This document shows positions 47,218 to 57,600 of a stretch of DNA of 64,000 nt, piece after piece. Source of the DNA: Symbiodinium natans (taxonomy: Eukaryota; Sar; Dinophyceae; Suessiales; Symbiodiniaceae); NCBI GenBank assembly GCA_905221605.1, contig CAJNDS010000152.1:1-64000 (forward strand), read 5' to 3'. The position numbers and the translations under genes are program-made. How positions within the stretch are numbered: the stretch's first letter is position 1; each line of letters begins with the position of its first letter. The notes beneath the pieces are model-generated. The model saw only the letters and a program-made list of their open reading frames with translations, was not told the origin of the DNA and did no database searches.

Positions 47218-48909
47218 ATGGACACTGGTGAAGAACGTGTGCCTGGACGAGACCGTTCTCCGAGAGGCCGCAGCGCAAGCAGCCTGAGTTCCACAGGGCT
47301 TTCTGGTGCAAGGTCACCAAGTGCCCGTGAGAGAAGAGAACGTGGAAGGTCTTTGCCAGCGCGACCAGCTTCAGTTCCACGCGGAGTAGACCCAAGGCAG
47401 TGGACAGCTACGACTGGAGCAGGCCATCAGCCACCAGTCGGGGCTGTGCCTTCGTTTGGACCTCAGTTCTACCAGATGGGAACACCCCCTCAGACGGCAC
47501 CACAAGAACCCCTTCAAGTTCCGAATATGCAGTTGCCCGTTGCACCTGGAGTAGCTCAACAGATGGAGTTCACGAGAGCAATGCTGCAAGCGCAGGACGA
47601 GCAGATCCGACAGCAGGCAGCTCAACTTCAACAGATGAGTGCCATGCTTACGCAAGCATTGCAGCTTGCAAGTGCGAATGCTGCCAATGCGCATATTGCA
47701 GCAGCTGCAGCTTCATCGTCGACGAGTCCTACACCTGGAGGAGACCCCTCAGCAGCACCTGCGAATGCATCGACCCCTGTGGACATGGAAGTAGACTCTG
47801 GTGTACGAAACAAGAGAGCAGAGGGTTACATTCCACAGTTGCCTCAGCTGAACTATGCGTCCATGACAAGCAGACATGCTGAAATCCGAGTTTGGACGGC
47901 CTACAGAGACGAACTTACGAGTTGGCTTTGTTTGCTCGACGACCGCTACGCTACGGAATTGCAAGAAGCGATCAGTAGCAATGTGGAAGTCTTGCAAGTG
48001 AGGCTTGAAGCCGGGAAAGCAGCCCGGTCAACCAAACTTTGGTTCTTGCTTCGTCAGTCCATGAGCAAGTTCCAACGTGGGCAAGATTTGGTGCATCTCA
48101 TCGAGGTGAAACAAATGGGAGCAAGTGCCGGATACGAACTCTGGCGCTCGTTGAACAACGAATTATCAGTTCGCTCCAGAGTGGAGGGACAGGCCCTCCG
48201 CGAACAGGCGTTAGGCCTGGTGCCACCAAAGCATCTCAAGCGACCACTTGATGTCGCCAGGTGGTACACCACCGAGCTTCTCAAGTTCGAGGCGCAGGTG
48301 AAGCATCGCTTCCCGGAGTTGCTCATCGGAGAACAAGAGGGAGTCCTGTGCCTGATGAAGCACTTGGATTCTGAGACCAAGAGATATCTGCTCCTCCATC
48401 ACTCAACAAAGAGCATGGGTGAGCTGATGACTGGTTTGCAGTTTTACGACGAGCAACTTCGTGTGATGGACTTCCAGAGAGAAGGAGCATCCGGGTATGC
48501 GAATGCCTTCAAGGGTGGCAAGGGCGGAAAGGGCGACAGAGACAAGAGCAACAAAGGCTCCAAGGGCAACAAGGGCAACAAAGGCGAGAAAGGAGAAAAG
48601 GGACTGAAGGGTGGCAAAGTGAAAGGAAAGGATAAGAAAGGTGACCAAGGCGGAAAAGGAGACAGAGCTCGGAGCAAGAGCAGAGAAGCGAAGAAGACAG
48701 ATGTCTGCCGGAACTGCGGGAAGACTGGACACTGGGCACGCGACTGCTGGGCACCTCCGAAGGACGCAGCGGCGACGAGCCAGGTCGTTACGACGCAGCC
48801 AGAGGCACCATCGTCTTCATCGTCTATATCGGCGAAAGCAGCAGCGCAGCCCACAACCAAAGGCAGTGGAAAAGCACAGTCATCAATCAAGACGTTTCTG
48901 GAAGGATGA
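47218..48909 (+). CDS. gag: Gag (nucleocapsid/capsid) of outer copia element
   Basis: A 563-codon frame that should form the virus-like particle and package element RNA in the cytoplasm. Residues 1-60 are Arg/Ser-rich. Residues 115-155 are a Gln/Ala-rich helix likely to oligomerise. Residues 205-430 are a helical capsid-type region. Residues 428-490 are a Gly-Lys-rich linker (KGGKGGKGDRD type). A canonical zinc knuckle follows at C497-x2-C500-x4-H505-x4-C510 (CRNCGKTGHWARDC). The ATG is the first after the primer-binding site, and the frame closes at a TGA overlapping the next ORF's ATG in ATGA (48,906-48,909). No disruptions are seen. The copia assignment comes from the downstream pol. Confidence 0.9.
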   Translation: MDTGEERVPGRDRSPRGRSASSLSSTGLSGARSPSARERRERGRSLPARPASVPRGVDPRQWTATTGAGHQPPVGAVPSFGPQFYQMGTPPQTAPQEPLQVPNMQLPVAPGVAQQMEFTRAMLQAQDEQIRQQAAQLQQMSAMLTQALQLASANAANAHIAAAAASSSTSPTPGGDPSAAPANASTPVDMEVDSGVRNKRAEGYIPQLPQLNYASMTSRHAEIRVWTAYRDELTSWLCLLDDRYATELQEAISSNVEVLQVRLEAGKAARSTKLWFLLRQSMSKFQRGQDLVHLIEVKQMGASAGYELWRSLNNELSVRSRVEGQALREQALGLVPPKHLKRPLDVARWYTTELLKFEAQVKHRFPELLIGEQEGVLCLMKHLDSETKRYLLLHHSTKSMGELMTGLQFYDEQLRVMDFQREGASGYANAFKGGKGGKGDRDKSNKGSKGNKGNKGEKGEKGLKGGKVKGKDKKGDQGGKGDRARSKSREAKKTDVCRNCGKTGHWARDCWAPPKDAAATSQVVTTQPEAPSSSSSISAKAAAQPTTKGSGKAQSSIKTFLEG

Positions 48910-51900
48910 TGCTCACGAACCAGGTGGTTAGTTTTCCTTCAGATGATCGCGTTTACTGGTTGATTGACTCTGGTAGTTCGTTCCACATCATCACGAGAGA
49001 GACGCTTGAGAGCAACCACGTGAAGATCCTGAGTTGGTTAGAAGGACGCCCTAAGTCATATGCGGAGACTGCGACTGGAGATTCCGTTGAAATTGGCGGA
49101 TCAACACATGTTTTAGTGGAAGTTTGCTTTGAAACCACCACCCCAGCATCATCGAAGAGCAGTTCTGAGCATGAGGGTGACGCTGTGTACATGTGTAGGG
49201 CTAGGTTTGAAGCCGTCATTTCCGATCAGATCAAGCACAATTTGCTGAACATCAACTTGCTTTGTCAGAATGGAGGTTGGGAGCCAGCGATGTGCGACCA
49301 GCAGGGCGTAATTACCGTGCGAAAGCACGGCGTAACGCTGAGACCAACCATGTTTGCTTCAGTTAGTTGGCTTGCGTCAGTTCGGAATGACCATCCTTTA
49401 GCACTGAAACCGCAGGATTTGATCGCCAAAACGGAACAGTTTCGTCGAAGTCGGTCTCGCAAGTCGTCTTCGAGTCGTGATTTCCATCGTTCGACTTCGA
49501 ATCGAGGTCATCGCAGCTCTGCGAGAGTGTGTGTTGAGCCCGAAAACCCCGAATTGCTGGATGTTTCATGTCTTGATGAGGTAGTTGATTGCGAGCTTCA
49601 GACGAGCCACGAACATGTTGACCTGGACCAAGGCGAAGCTAAGGACAGACTAAGGACAGTTGGTGACGTTTCCGGCTCTGCGAGGGATCAACTTCAATTT
49701 TTCAGTCATGTGGATACGCCAGTTGTTCGTGAGCTTGATAGGGATGAGCGCTTGATTTTTAGTGAAGACAACAGCGTTATCTCACACAAGCAACAGGACA
49801 ACAGCACCACACCAGCAGTCGAGTGGCTTGTATTTGAAAATGACAGCAGCGTTATCTCACACAAGCAACAGGACAACAGCACCACACCAGCAGTCGAGTG
49901 GCTTGTGTGTGAAAATGACAGCAGCGTTATCTCACACAAGCAACAGGACAACAGCACCACACCAGCAGTTGAGCGTCTTGTGCATGAGCATGGTAGGGAA
50001 ACAGTTGTCTGTCGTGCTTGCTTGGAGGATTTCCCTGATGAGGTTGAGACTGGCAGCTTGGATTGCTCAAAGAGGCGAAGTTTTCCTAGAGCAGGACAGA
50101 TAGGAGACCGCCGCTATGGATCCGAGTGCCACGATGCAACAGAGCATTCAACAGTTGGAAGGCATGCGCCAGGGGGCGAGACGCAGGAGACTGATATTGT
50201 TGGAAGCCCACGCCGCGCAGCACGGCATAGAGCTACCACAGACGCTCCGAGAGGAGCTCCAGGCGTCGTATGCCGAGGCGGAGTCCACTGGAGGGGACGA
50301 GATGGATCTGGACCTGGATTCGGCAAGGCTGGACCCTTCGACCTCATCTCCTTCGATAGAGTACATCATGGAAGAGACGGAAGCGGCGGAAGCACCGTCG
50401 TCTCACACCGGGGTGAGGGAATTCCAAACGGATCCTTCGATGTCAGAGGCTCCAGCCAAGAGACCCGCTATGGTGCAGATGAAGCCGACGCCGAAGATCA
50501 AATCCAAGGAGAAAACCATGGCCGTGAGACCGGTGCGGAACTTGCTGCCGGACCATGTGGATCAATCGAGCATGGGAGTCGATCCTCGGGAGCCCTCCGG
50601 CCCCACGCCGGCATCGTCAGCGCCAGCACGGAGAGGAAAACGGCGCTGGGCGTCGGCAGGCTGGCTGACGTGGGTTGCTCGTCGGTTCGGAGGAGCTTGG
50701 ACGGCACAAGCTTCGGGAGCCAGCGACTCACCGGATACGCCGGTGACGCTGTTTTGTCTCCTGTGCCAGAAGTATGTCACCGAAGCCCATTTGATGAGCG
50801 AGCCACACGAAGCCAACATGCAGGGCTTCACGCAGACCATCTCCAAGGAGGGCCTCCACGTGACGCAGAACCCGGTGGATTGGGCCACATGGGAGCAAGC
50901 TCTTGCGGAGCCAGAGCAGCTGGTACTTGGAGCAACGGAAGGCAAGGCTCGGTCATTGGTTGCGCTGGGACCGACCGGCGGTTCGGGCGAGTTCCCTCAG
51001 CCGAACCCGAAGGAAACAACCGCGGCAGCACCGGCGAGCTCAGGGCTAGGACCATCGACAATGGTGGTGGAGGTGGACGAGTCCGACGAGGATTGGGGAG
51101 AATGGAGGCCAACCACAGGGGTTCCAGCTCCAACGACCCCAGCACATCCGAAGGATCCCCCTATCTCCATGATGCAGCCGCCGGGGGAACCGGTCGGCCC
51201 GACAGCAGTGTACACGGAGCACCGCCGGGGCCCCGAGCCCAGGCATGCAAAGAGCGCTCTCCGAGTGACACCTCCCTGGCGGGAATCACTTTCCAACCTG
51301 GGCTTTCGTGGTCCGTATCTGCAGCTGCATCTGAGCACACCAGGCCACACCTCAGAAGGGCTACAAGCCCTCGGACCTTTGAGGGAGAGCTTCCTGCGGA
51401 TGCAGGCGAAGGACCATGCCCAACTGCCGGTCAGCTTGACACCTCCGAAAGCCGCCAGCGACCTGTCCGGCAATGTGATGAGGGTGGCAGAGGCAATGGA
51501 AACAGGAGCATCGGGAACAGTGGCACCGGGAGGAAGGCCATTCAGCCCAATGAGCCTTCGCATGGAGCTCGAGACAAGGATCCTCACAGGCCAAGCATAC
51601 GAGGACCGGCGCCGAGCAAGATCGGAGAACATACAGGCTGCGAGGGCGGTCGCCAAGCCAAGATTGGCGCTCCCGATCCCTCCGCCACCTCCGGTTCCAC
51701 GACCCGAGCGCACTCCCGAGACACCAATTCCGTGGAGTGGCGCACCCTCTCCTGCATTCATGGAACTCATCAGGCGCCGCCGAGATCGCCAAGAGCGCGA
51801 TCGTTCTCGCTCCCCGTCTCCCTGAAAGGGAGTACTGGGAAGCCCAACCCAATCCTTGCAGCTTTGTCCCAAGATGAAAGAAAAGAGCCCGATACGCGCA

Positions 51901-51914
51901 ACAGTTTGAGTTAG
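48906..51914 (+). CDS. Protease ORF of outer copia element, with long overlapping 3' extension
   Basis: This is a retroviral-type aspartic protease that would cut the Gag and Pol polyproteins. The active site is at residues 21-23 (WLIDSGSSFHI), followed by hydrophobic beta strands typical of the fold to about residue 130. The frame starts at ATGA overlapping the gag stop and lies -1 relative to gag, so expression could use a -1 shift or termination-reinitiation. Residues 290-360 hold three copies of a 25-residue repeat. The frame stays open for another 600 codons after 50,110, but that part is Gly/Ser/Arg-rich and lies opposite a more natural ORF in another frame (50,116-51,825). The real protease product probably ends near 50,110. 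Confidence 0.75.
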   Translation: MMLTNQVVSFPSDDRVYWLIDSGSSFHIITRETLESNHVKILSWLEGRPKSYAETATGDSVEIGGSTHVLVEVCFETTTPASSKSSSEHEGDAVYMCRARFEAVISDQIKHNLLNINLLCQNGGWEPAMCDQQGVITVRKHGVTLRPTMFASVSWLASVRNDHPLALKPQDLIAKTEQFRRSRSRKSSSSRDFHRSTSNRGHRSSARVCVEPENPELLDVSCLDEVVDCELQTSHEHVDLDQGEAKDRLRTVGDVSGSARDQLQFFSHVDTPVVRELDRDERLIFSEDNSVISHKQQDNSTTPAVEWLVFENDSSVISHKQQDNSTTPAVEWLVCENDSSVISHKQQDNSTTPAVERLVHEHGRETVVCRACLEDFPDEVETGSLDCSKRRSFPRAGQIGDRRYGSECHDATEHSTVGRHAPGGETQETDIVGSPRRAARHRATTDAPRGAPGVVCRGGVHWRGRDGSGPGFGKAGPFDLISFDRVHHGRDGSGGSTVVSHRGEGIPNGSFDVRGSSQETRYGADEADAEDQIQGENHGRETGAELAAGPCGSIEHGSRSSGALRPHAGIVSASTERKTALGVGRLADVGCSSVRRSLDGTSFGSQRLTGYAGDAVLSPVPEVCHRSPFDERATRSQHAGLHADHLQGGPPRDAEPGGLGHMGASSCGARAAGTWSNGRQGSVIGCAGTDRRFGRVPSAEPEGNNRGSTGELRARTIDNGGGGGRVRRGLGRMEANHRGSSSNDPSTSEGSPYLHDAAAGGTGRPDSSVHGAPPGPRAQACKERSPSDTSLAGITFQPGLSWSVSAAASEHTRPHLRRATSPRTFEGELPADAGEGPCPTAGQLDTSESRQRPVRQCDEGGRGNGNRSIGNSGTGRKAIQPNEPSHGARDKDPHRPSIRGPAPSKIGEHTGCEGGRQAKIGAPDPSATSGSTTRAHSRDTNSVEWRTLSCIHGTHQAPPRSPRARSFSLPVSLKGSTGKPNPILAALSQDERKEPDTRNSLS
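49770..49994 (+). repeat. 75-bp in-frame tandem repeat, 3 copies
   Basis: GTTATCTCACACAAGCAACA recurs at 49,776, 49,851 and 49,926, exactly 75 bp apart. Each copy encodes 25 residues around SVISHKQQDNSTTPAVEWLV. Only a few bases differ between copies. It lies in the region downstream of the protease domain. Confidence 0.95.
50116..51825 (+). CDS. Extra ORF of outer element: C2H2-like zinc finger and RS-rich tail
   Basis: A 569-codon frame with its own ATG, 13 bases after an in-frame stop, lying between protease and integrase in a third frame. Residues 1-70 are helical and acidic. Residues 110-190 are Pro/Lys-rich and basic. Around residues 213-232, CLLCQKYVTEAHLMSEPHEA gives a C-x2-C-x7-H-x5-H finger. 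Pro-rich segments follow, and the protein ends in RRRRDRQERDRSRSPSP, an SR-type tail. This could be a nucleic-acid-binding accessory protein, or the normal spacer of the pol polyprotein displaced by frameshifts on both sides. Its codon use (GC-rich third positions) matches a genuine coding sequence better than the overlapping protease frame does. Confidence 0.6.
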   Translation: MDPSATMQQSIQQLEGMRQGARRRRLILLEAHAAQHGIELPQTLREELQASYAEAESTGGDEMDLDLDSARLDPSTSSPSIEYIMEETEAAEAPSSHTGVREFQTDPSMSEAPAKRPAMVQMKPTPKIKSKEKTMAVRPVRNLLPDHVDQSSMGVDPREPSGPTPASSAPARRGKRRWASAGWLTWVARRFGGAWTAQASGASDSPDTPVTLFCLLCQKYVTEAHLMSEPHEANMQGFTQTISKEGLHVTQNPVDWATWEQALAEPEQLVLGATEGKARSLVALGPTGGSGEFPQPNPKETTAAAPASSGLGPSTMVVEVDESDEDWGEWRPTTGVPAPTTPAHPKDPPISMMQPPGEPVGPTAVYTEHRRGPEPRHAKSALRVTPPWRESLSNLGFRGPYLQLHLSTPGHTSEGLQALGPLRESFLRMQAKDHAQLPVSLTPPKAASDLSGNVMRVAEAMETGASGTVAPGGRPFSPMSLRMELETRILTGQAYEDRRRARSENIQAARAVAKPRLALPIPPPPPVPRPERTPETPIPWSGAPSPAFMELIRRRRDRQERDRSRSPSP

Positions 51915-54275
51915 TCACTGAAGAAGGAATTATTGGGGACAATGTGCGTAGTAAACACGCTGAGCTGCAGCACCACATGCAGGGACACGTACCATACATG
52001 TCTGACTGTGAGTTTTGCCAGCGGACTAGAGGGACCACTCCAGCACGAAAGCGTAGCGACCTGAACCCGAGAGAGTTTCAGCTTGACCAGTGCTTCTTTC
52101 GCAAGCTTGCATTCATCGTACTGGTTCATACCATGAGCTTTGCAATTGCAGTTTGCTTTAGACCTGAGGGAGAGAGCGCAGCAACAACAGCAGAACATTT
52201 GCATCCCTGGGTCAGGCACTTTGGTGTGAAACAACCGCATTTCATGTCTGATGCAGAGGGACTCACGAAGAACATCGCAGCGAGACTCGCTGATCTTTGT
52301 GAGGGTACTGAGGACAGCTTTGCACCCGAAAGGCATGCACCAGCAGCAGAACGAGCCATTAGGACCCTAAAAGGAATCGTAGCGACACATGAGCTTGAGT
52401 TGCGGGAACATGGCGTTGTTTTGGATGCTGAGTGTGCGGATGTTTTCGACCTTTTGTTTCAATACGCAGCACACACGCACAACAGGTTTTCAGTTTCTGT
52501 AGGGTCGACCATGACACCCATGCAGAAGATCCGCGGAGATCGCGTGCGACCGCAAGTCACGTATCCGTTCGGTGCGGTAGCATACGCTAAGATAACGCGG
52601 GCTAGAAGACCTGACGCGGATGCCAAGTATGCTCGAGGGATCTACTTGGGACCAGTGCTTGGGAGCACAGGTCATGCCATGGAAATCCGCTTGGATAGTG
52701 GGGAGACGAAACGGGTGATCGCGCCCGGACTCAAATTGCTCTACCCGTTGCGTTTCGACGCAAATCTTCTGCCCGGTGCAAAGGCCCTAGATGGCTTCGT
52801 GCCCCCGCCTGAAGCACCGAAGACCAAAGAGCTGTTTCTCCCATATGTTCCAGGTGGAGGTCCTCCCATAGACTGGGTGAGACAACATGGTGTTACACCC
52901 AAGTGCCCCGGATGCCAGGAAGGCGTCAGCTCGAGCAGGCATTCCCAAAAGTGTGTGAAGAGATACCAGAAATGGTTGCGTGATTCCATCGATGATGCTC
53001 TGGAGGCATTAGATGAAGGACCAAGGGTCGACCGAAGACCTGAAGAGCTAATTGGAGAAGACCCATACGATGATGACGAGCAAATGAAGCCGAACAAGCG
53101 AACACGCTTTGGAGGAGAGGAGGTCCGAGCGTTTGATCCTGAGCAAGCAGGAGTCGGAGACTTGGAGATCCCGGAGATGTCAGTGCCGGATGCTGACTGG
53201 AATGTATCCGAATACCAGCCGTCCGAGGCTGAGGATGAGGATATGGGAGACGCTCTAGAGCATCCCCAGACGTTCCATGAGGGGGTCCCAGTCCGATACC
53301 TGGAGGAATTGCTCGAGAACGCCCACTACACACCACAACCACTTTCTTGTTGTGACCACTACGACGTCGAAGCAGCATGTCACTTACTTGTTGGTCGGTC
53401 GAGCGTGGAGAAGTTCCCGTATGTTTGCTTGAACACAACAACACAACGACAGCACCACAAGCAACAGCAGTCGGTCGTGCGTGAAGCAGTTGAGTTGTTG
53501 AATCTCCAGGACCACCCATGTGTATGTTCTCCAGTTAAAGAGAAAAAGGAAGATGAGTCCGCAGGGGCGTACATGAGAATCCAAGACAGGACTCTGTGGG
53601 TGAATCGACCTCGAGCCAGCTACGACGACCTGGAAGGTTTCCAGCTGGACCCTGAAGAGACATGGCAAGGAATCAAGAAAGAAGTGAATGCGCTCGATAG
53701 TCTGAAAGTTGGTTATGCAAGATCAAAGAGCGAGATTGATGAATACCGCAAAGCCAACCCAAACTGTCGGACGGTCAAGTCCCGATGGGTCCTCACTCAG
53801 AAGGCCCCAGGACTAGTCCGAGCAAGGATAGTCGCTAAGGATTTTGCTCATGGCCGACCATCCGCACTCGATTTGGGGTTGAGTTCTAATACTGCGTCGG
53901 TGGAAGCCCTCAAGATCGTCCTTGCACGGGCAGCGAAGGGAAAGATGCGGGCTTACGGCCTCGACATATCCACCGCGTTTCTCTTTGCGCAGGTAGTGGA
54001 ACCCACCATTATCGAGTTGCCAAGCACATTCGCACTCGAGAGCGGCGAAACCGCGTACTTGATACTAGAGAAAGCGCTCTACGGTTTGCGTTCCGCCAGC
54101 CTCAGCTGGCAGCGACATCTGAACAGGATCGTGTCTGCCCTAGGCTTACAAGCGAGTCCGCTTGAACCGACGCTTTTCAGCGGATGGGTCAACCTTGAAT
54201 CCGGATGGGAGTATATCATCATGTTAGCGTACGTGGATGATTTGCTCATTGTGTCCTCTACCGAGAAAGGGTTCG
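51878..54275 (+). pseudogene. pol: Integrase and 5' part of reverse transcriptase, outer element
   Basis: An open frame from 51,878, just after a TGA, with no clear ATG, so it is a polyprotein segment. Counting from the GTG at 51,944, the integrase zinc-binding module is H11-x3-H15-x6-C22-x2-C25. The catalytic residues are D48 (FQLDQCFF), D103 (FMSDAEG) and E136 (APAAERAIRTLKG). An acidic spacer follows, then RT: WVLTQKAPGLVRARIVAKDF, the first aspartate in GLDISTAFLF, LYGLRSASLSWQRHL and the catalytic YVDD at residues 763-766. Coding stops at 54,275, where the inner element is inserted. The link to the upstream protease frame requires a frame change near 51,825-51,880, beside a purine-rich GAAAGAAAAGAG. 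Confidence 0.9.
54271..54275 (+). other. Target-site duplication, left copy (GTTCG)
   Basis: GTTCG directly precedes the 5' LTR and is repeated at 62,949-62,953 directly after the 3' LTR. Five bases is the usual duplication length for copia integrases. Confidence 0.95.
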
Positions 54276-54442
54276 TAACAAACTTTTCGGTTAGCCATGT
54301 GCCCCCTTGTAGAAGTATTTTTCCTTGTCGTTTCACTGCTGCCAACAAGGCTCAAGGGACTGCTGAACAGACCGTGTCCCAGCAAAAGTGCCTGCTAGTG
54401 GTTTCAAGTTCAAGGGTCTGGAACGAACCCTAAATCGTTTTA
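54276..54442 (+). repeat. 5' LTR of inner element (167 bp)
   Basis: Begins TAACAAACTTTTCGG and ends CCCTAAATCGTTTTA. It is short for a copia LTR and lacks TG...CA ends, having TAA...TTA instead. It should contain the promoter and the transcript start. No TATA box is obvious. Confidence 0.95.
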
Positions 54443-54460
54443 TGGTAGCGGAGCTGAAGG
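54443..54460 (+). promoter_or_regulatory. Primer-binding site of inner element
   Basis: TGGTAGCGGAGCTGAAGG directly abuts the LTR. The first 13 bases equal those of the outer element's site, implying the same tRNA primer, probably initiator Met. The leader then runs to the ATG at 54,616. Confidence 0.8.
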
Positions 54461-54615
54461 CCTAGACCTTTGGTTCAAAGTGAGCCCAAGAAAGCGCTCT
54501 GGAGGAGCGAGGACTGAAGTCCAAAAGAGCCTTGGGCCAGCTGCCAAGCGAGCTCCTTAGGGGAGACTGTAAACGAGGCTGAGAGGAGCCTGGAAGTGAG
54601 AAAGAGAAGAAAAGT

Positions 54616-57600
54616 GTGATGCAAGAAGGAGATCCTGCTGGAGCAGGAGCTCAAGAGCATGGAGGAGACACTCCAAGCGATACTCCAATGGCTAGGCCAG
54701 CTGGAGGAGGATTGCCCCCAGGTCTCGGGGGAGCATCGTTTCAAGAAGTGATGGGAAGTTTGGCCGCAGCAGCCAATGCTTTGGCTGGAGCTGCAGGATC
54801 TGCGGGATCAGGCCAGAGGAGTTATGACTCAGCAGCAAAGCTGGTAAAGAGTCCAGAAGTGTTTGCTCCAAAGAATTTAGAAGAAGAAGTTTCACAATGG
54901 CCAGACTGGAGTTTTAGCTTCAGGGTGTTTGTAGGATTTGTAGATCCTAAGTATGCCGAAGAGTTGGTTAGGGTAGAGTCAGGACCTTTGAATCCGGCTC
55001 TGTATTCGCAAGAAGAGAAAGAGAGGAGCATCAAGCTCTATGCGATTTTGGCTTCATATCTGAGGAATCGTCCTCTGAAGTTGTTGAAGTCAGAAGGAAG
55101 TCAGGATGGCTACAGTGTGTGGAAGAAGTTGTTTCAGGAGTTGGAGCCGTCGAGCAGAACAAGAGGACTGGCAATGGCTCAGGCCCTCGTTAGTTTCCCA
55201 GCGATGACCAAGGGAACTTCCATCCTGGACTACCTGCTCACCTACGAGAAGCTGGTGGGTGAATACGAGAAAGTTTCAGGAGCGAGGTATGATGAGAACC
55301 TCAAGATCGGCACGGTGCTGAAAGGATTGCCGAATGAGTTGAGAAAGCATATTCTGGTTGGACTTAGTCCTACTACGAGTTACACGGACATCCGAAGGAA
55401 GTTGCTCGAGTACGAGAGGAGCACGCAGTCTTGGAATGCAGAGAACATCTTGCAGTCCTTCAGCATGGAAGGACCAACAAAGCATACGCCGTACAACGGA
55501 CCTCAAGCGATGGAAGTGGATCGAGTGAAAGGAGGTTACAAAGGAGACAAAGGGAAGTATGGAAAGGAAAGGAACAAAGGAAAAGGTAAAGGAGAGAAAG
55601 GAGGAAAGTCCTTTGGAAAAGGAAGATTTACCAACAAAGGAAAAGGAAAAGGAAAATGGGATACTGGCAAAGAGTCCAAAGGAAAAGGAAAAGACAGAAA
55701 CAAGGGAGTTCGCGCGGTGGAAGGTGGCTACGGGTCAACGAAGTTTCAAGGAAGTTGCTACATCTGTGGCAAGCCAGGACATCGAGCCACGGATTGTTGG
55801 CAGAAAGGAGATAAAGGTAAAGGAGGAAAAGGAAAGGTGAGATACGTGGAAGAAGAAGAGACTCAAGGTCAAGGTGACCGAAGCTCTGGGAGCAATGCGA
55901 GAGCGAACAACGACGAGAGTGGACAAGTGAGAGTAATCACCGCCTCTGCTGCGAGAATGGTTCGAAGAGTTGAAGAGGTGGAAGACCAGGATGAGGAGCT
56001 TGACTTGAATGAAGTGAGCTGGAGAATGAATGAGTTGGAAGTGAGGAGACTCGAAGAGTTCGATCTCACCCTGGGAGATGAAGAGAGCGATGAAGGTGAG
56101 ACAGACCCTCACGATGAGTTGATGGAGTGGTACGATTCGAAGCAAACAGGCGAAGAAGTGGGCGAAGTGAGAACGCTACAAGATGAGAAGACTGTGAAGA
56201 ACGTTTGCAAAGAGGTTGAGTCGTGCGAAGTTGTGCTTGACAGCGGTGCGGACTGTCATGTGTTGCCTATGGATTGGGCAGAAGAGGTCGGAGAACCTTC
56301 GACTTTCGAGTACCGACTGAAAGATGCACAGGGAAGAGTTATCCCAACACTGCCTGTGAGGCAGCAAGTGAAGTTCGTTTTCTGGAAAGAGTCAGGAAAG
56401 AAGTTGGTTATCACAGACACTGCAGTTTGTGGCAACGTTACCCAACCACTGTTCTCGATTGGGAAGATGTGGAAGCTTGGTTGGGGAACTGTAAGCGAAG
56501 ATGGAAAGTTGTGGCTGAAGAAAGGAACTGTTCGAGTTCCATTGCACTTCAAGAGAAATTCTTCAATGGCGATAATGAGTATCAGTCGTGTTGTGACTGA
56601 GGAGATGAAAGTGCAACCTGTAAGGCTGGAAGAGAATCTTAAGAGAGAGCTCCAGCACAATGAGATTGGGGATTCCTGGTTCGTGCTGGAAGATGGAACT
56701 CCGGCGCGGTTTGACTGGGATGTGACAAGAACATTCGACCCCACCGGTCATTTCCCGAACCACATGTATGAAGGAGAAGGAAGCGAAGGTGACTATTTCC
56801 CGTATCGAACAACCCTCTTGGGGAAGCTTGAAAGAAAAGGAGGCGCAGTTTCTCCACTGAACGAGGTAGACTGGAATTCTCTGGAGTTCTTTGAGTGCTC
56901 GGAGGAGTGGAAGGATAGAGAGAACGTATCTCTTGGAAGAGCCCCAAACGAGAGGTTTGAAGTGATGATCACCTTGCTGGAGAAAGAAATCAAAGAGCCC
57001 AATGCTTATGGAAGCTTTGAAGGACTGAAAGAGAGAGAAAAAGAGTTTGGAGGAGAAAATCAGCCCATGGAAACAGGAGAGACAACCGAAGCGGTGGTTC
57101 CGAGACAAGAGGAAAAGAAAGAGCATCGAAGCAAAGGCATTCCGGTACTCCCGGAAGACGAGACAGAAGTAATGCTTATTGGACCTCTGAGGATCACCCC
57201 GACAAGCGAACTGAAGGAGATGAAGGAAGCTTGCAAGTACTTGTATTTGTCAAAGAACGGCTCGAAAGGAGTCCTGTGGCAGAGACTAAAGAAAGAGGTG
57301 GCGACGAACAAGCTGAAGGCGACAGTGCAAATCTCAGAGGACATCAGAAAAGAGTTTGAAAGAGATCCTATCCCAGAAGCACTACCTGCACTCCCGAGCC
57401 AGGAAGAGATCGAGAAGCATGAGTTGACGCACCTGCCTCGGGCATCATGGTGTGAAGCCTGTCAGGCAGCAAAGAGTCGGGAGGACAACTTTGACGAAAG
57501 TACGGAGAAGCCTCAGCGACCAGTGTTTAGTTTGGACTTTATGTTCACAGGAACCCAAGGAGAAGAAGGAAAAAAAGATCCATTAGCAATTCAGCTGGTG

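Noticed and set aside
50997-51872. 291-codon minus-strand ORF
   Set aside because: It is antisense to the zinc-finger ORF. GC-rich third positions suppress stops on the other strand.
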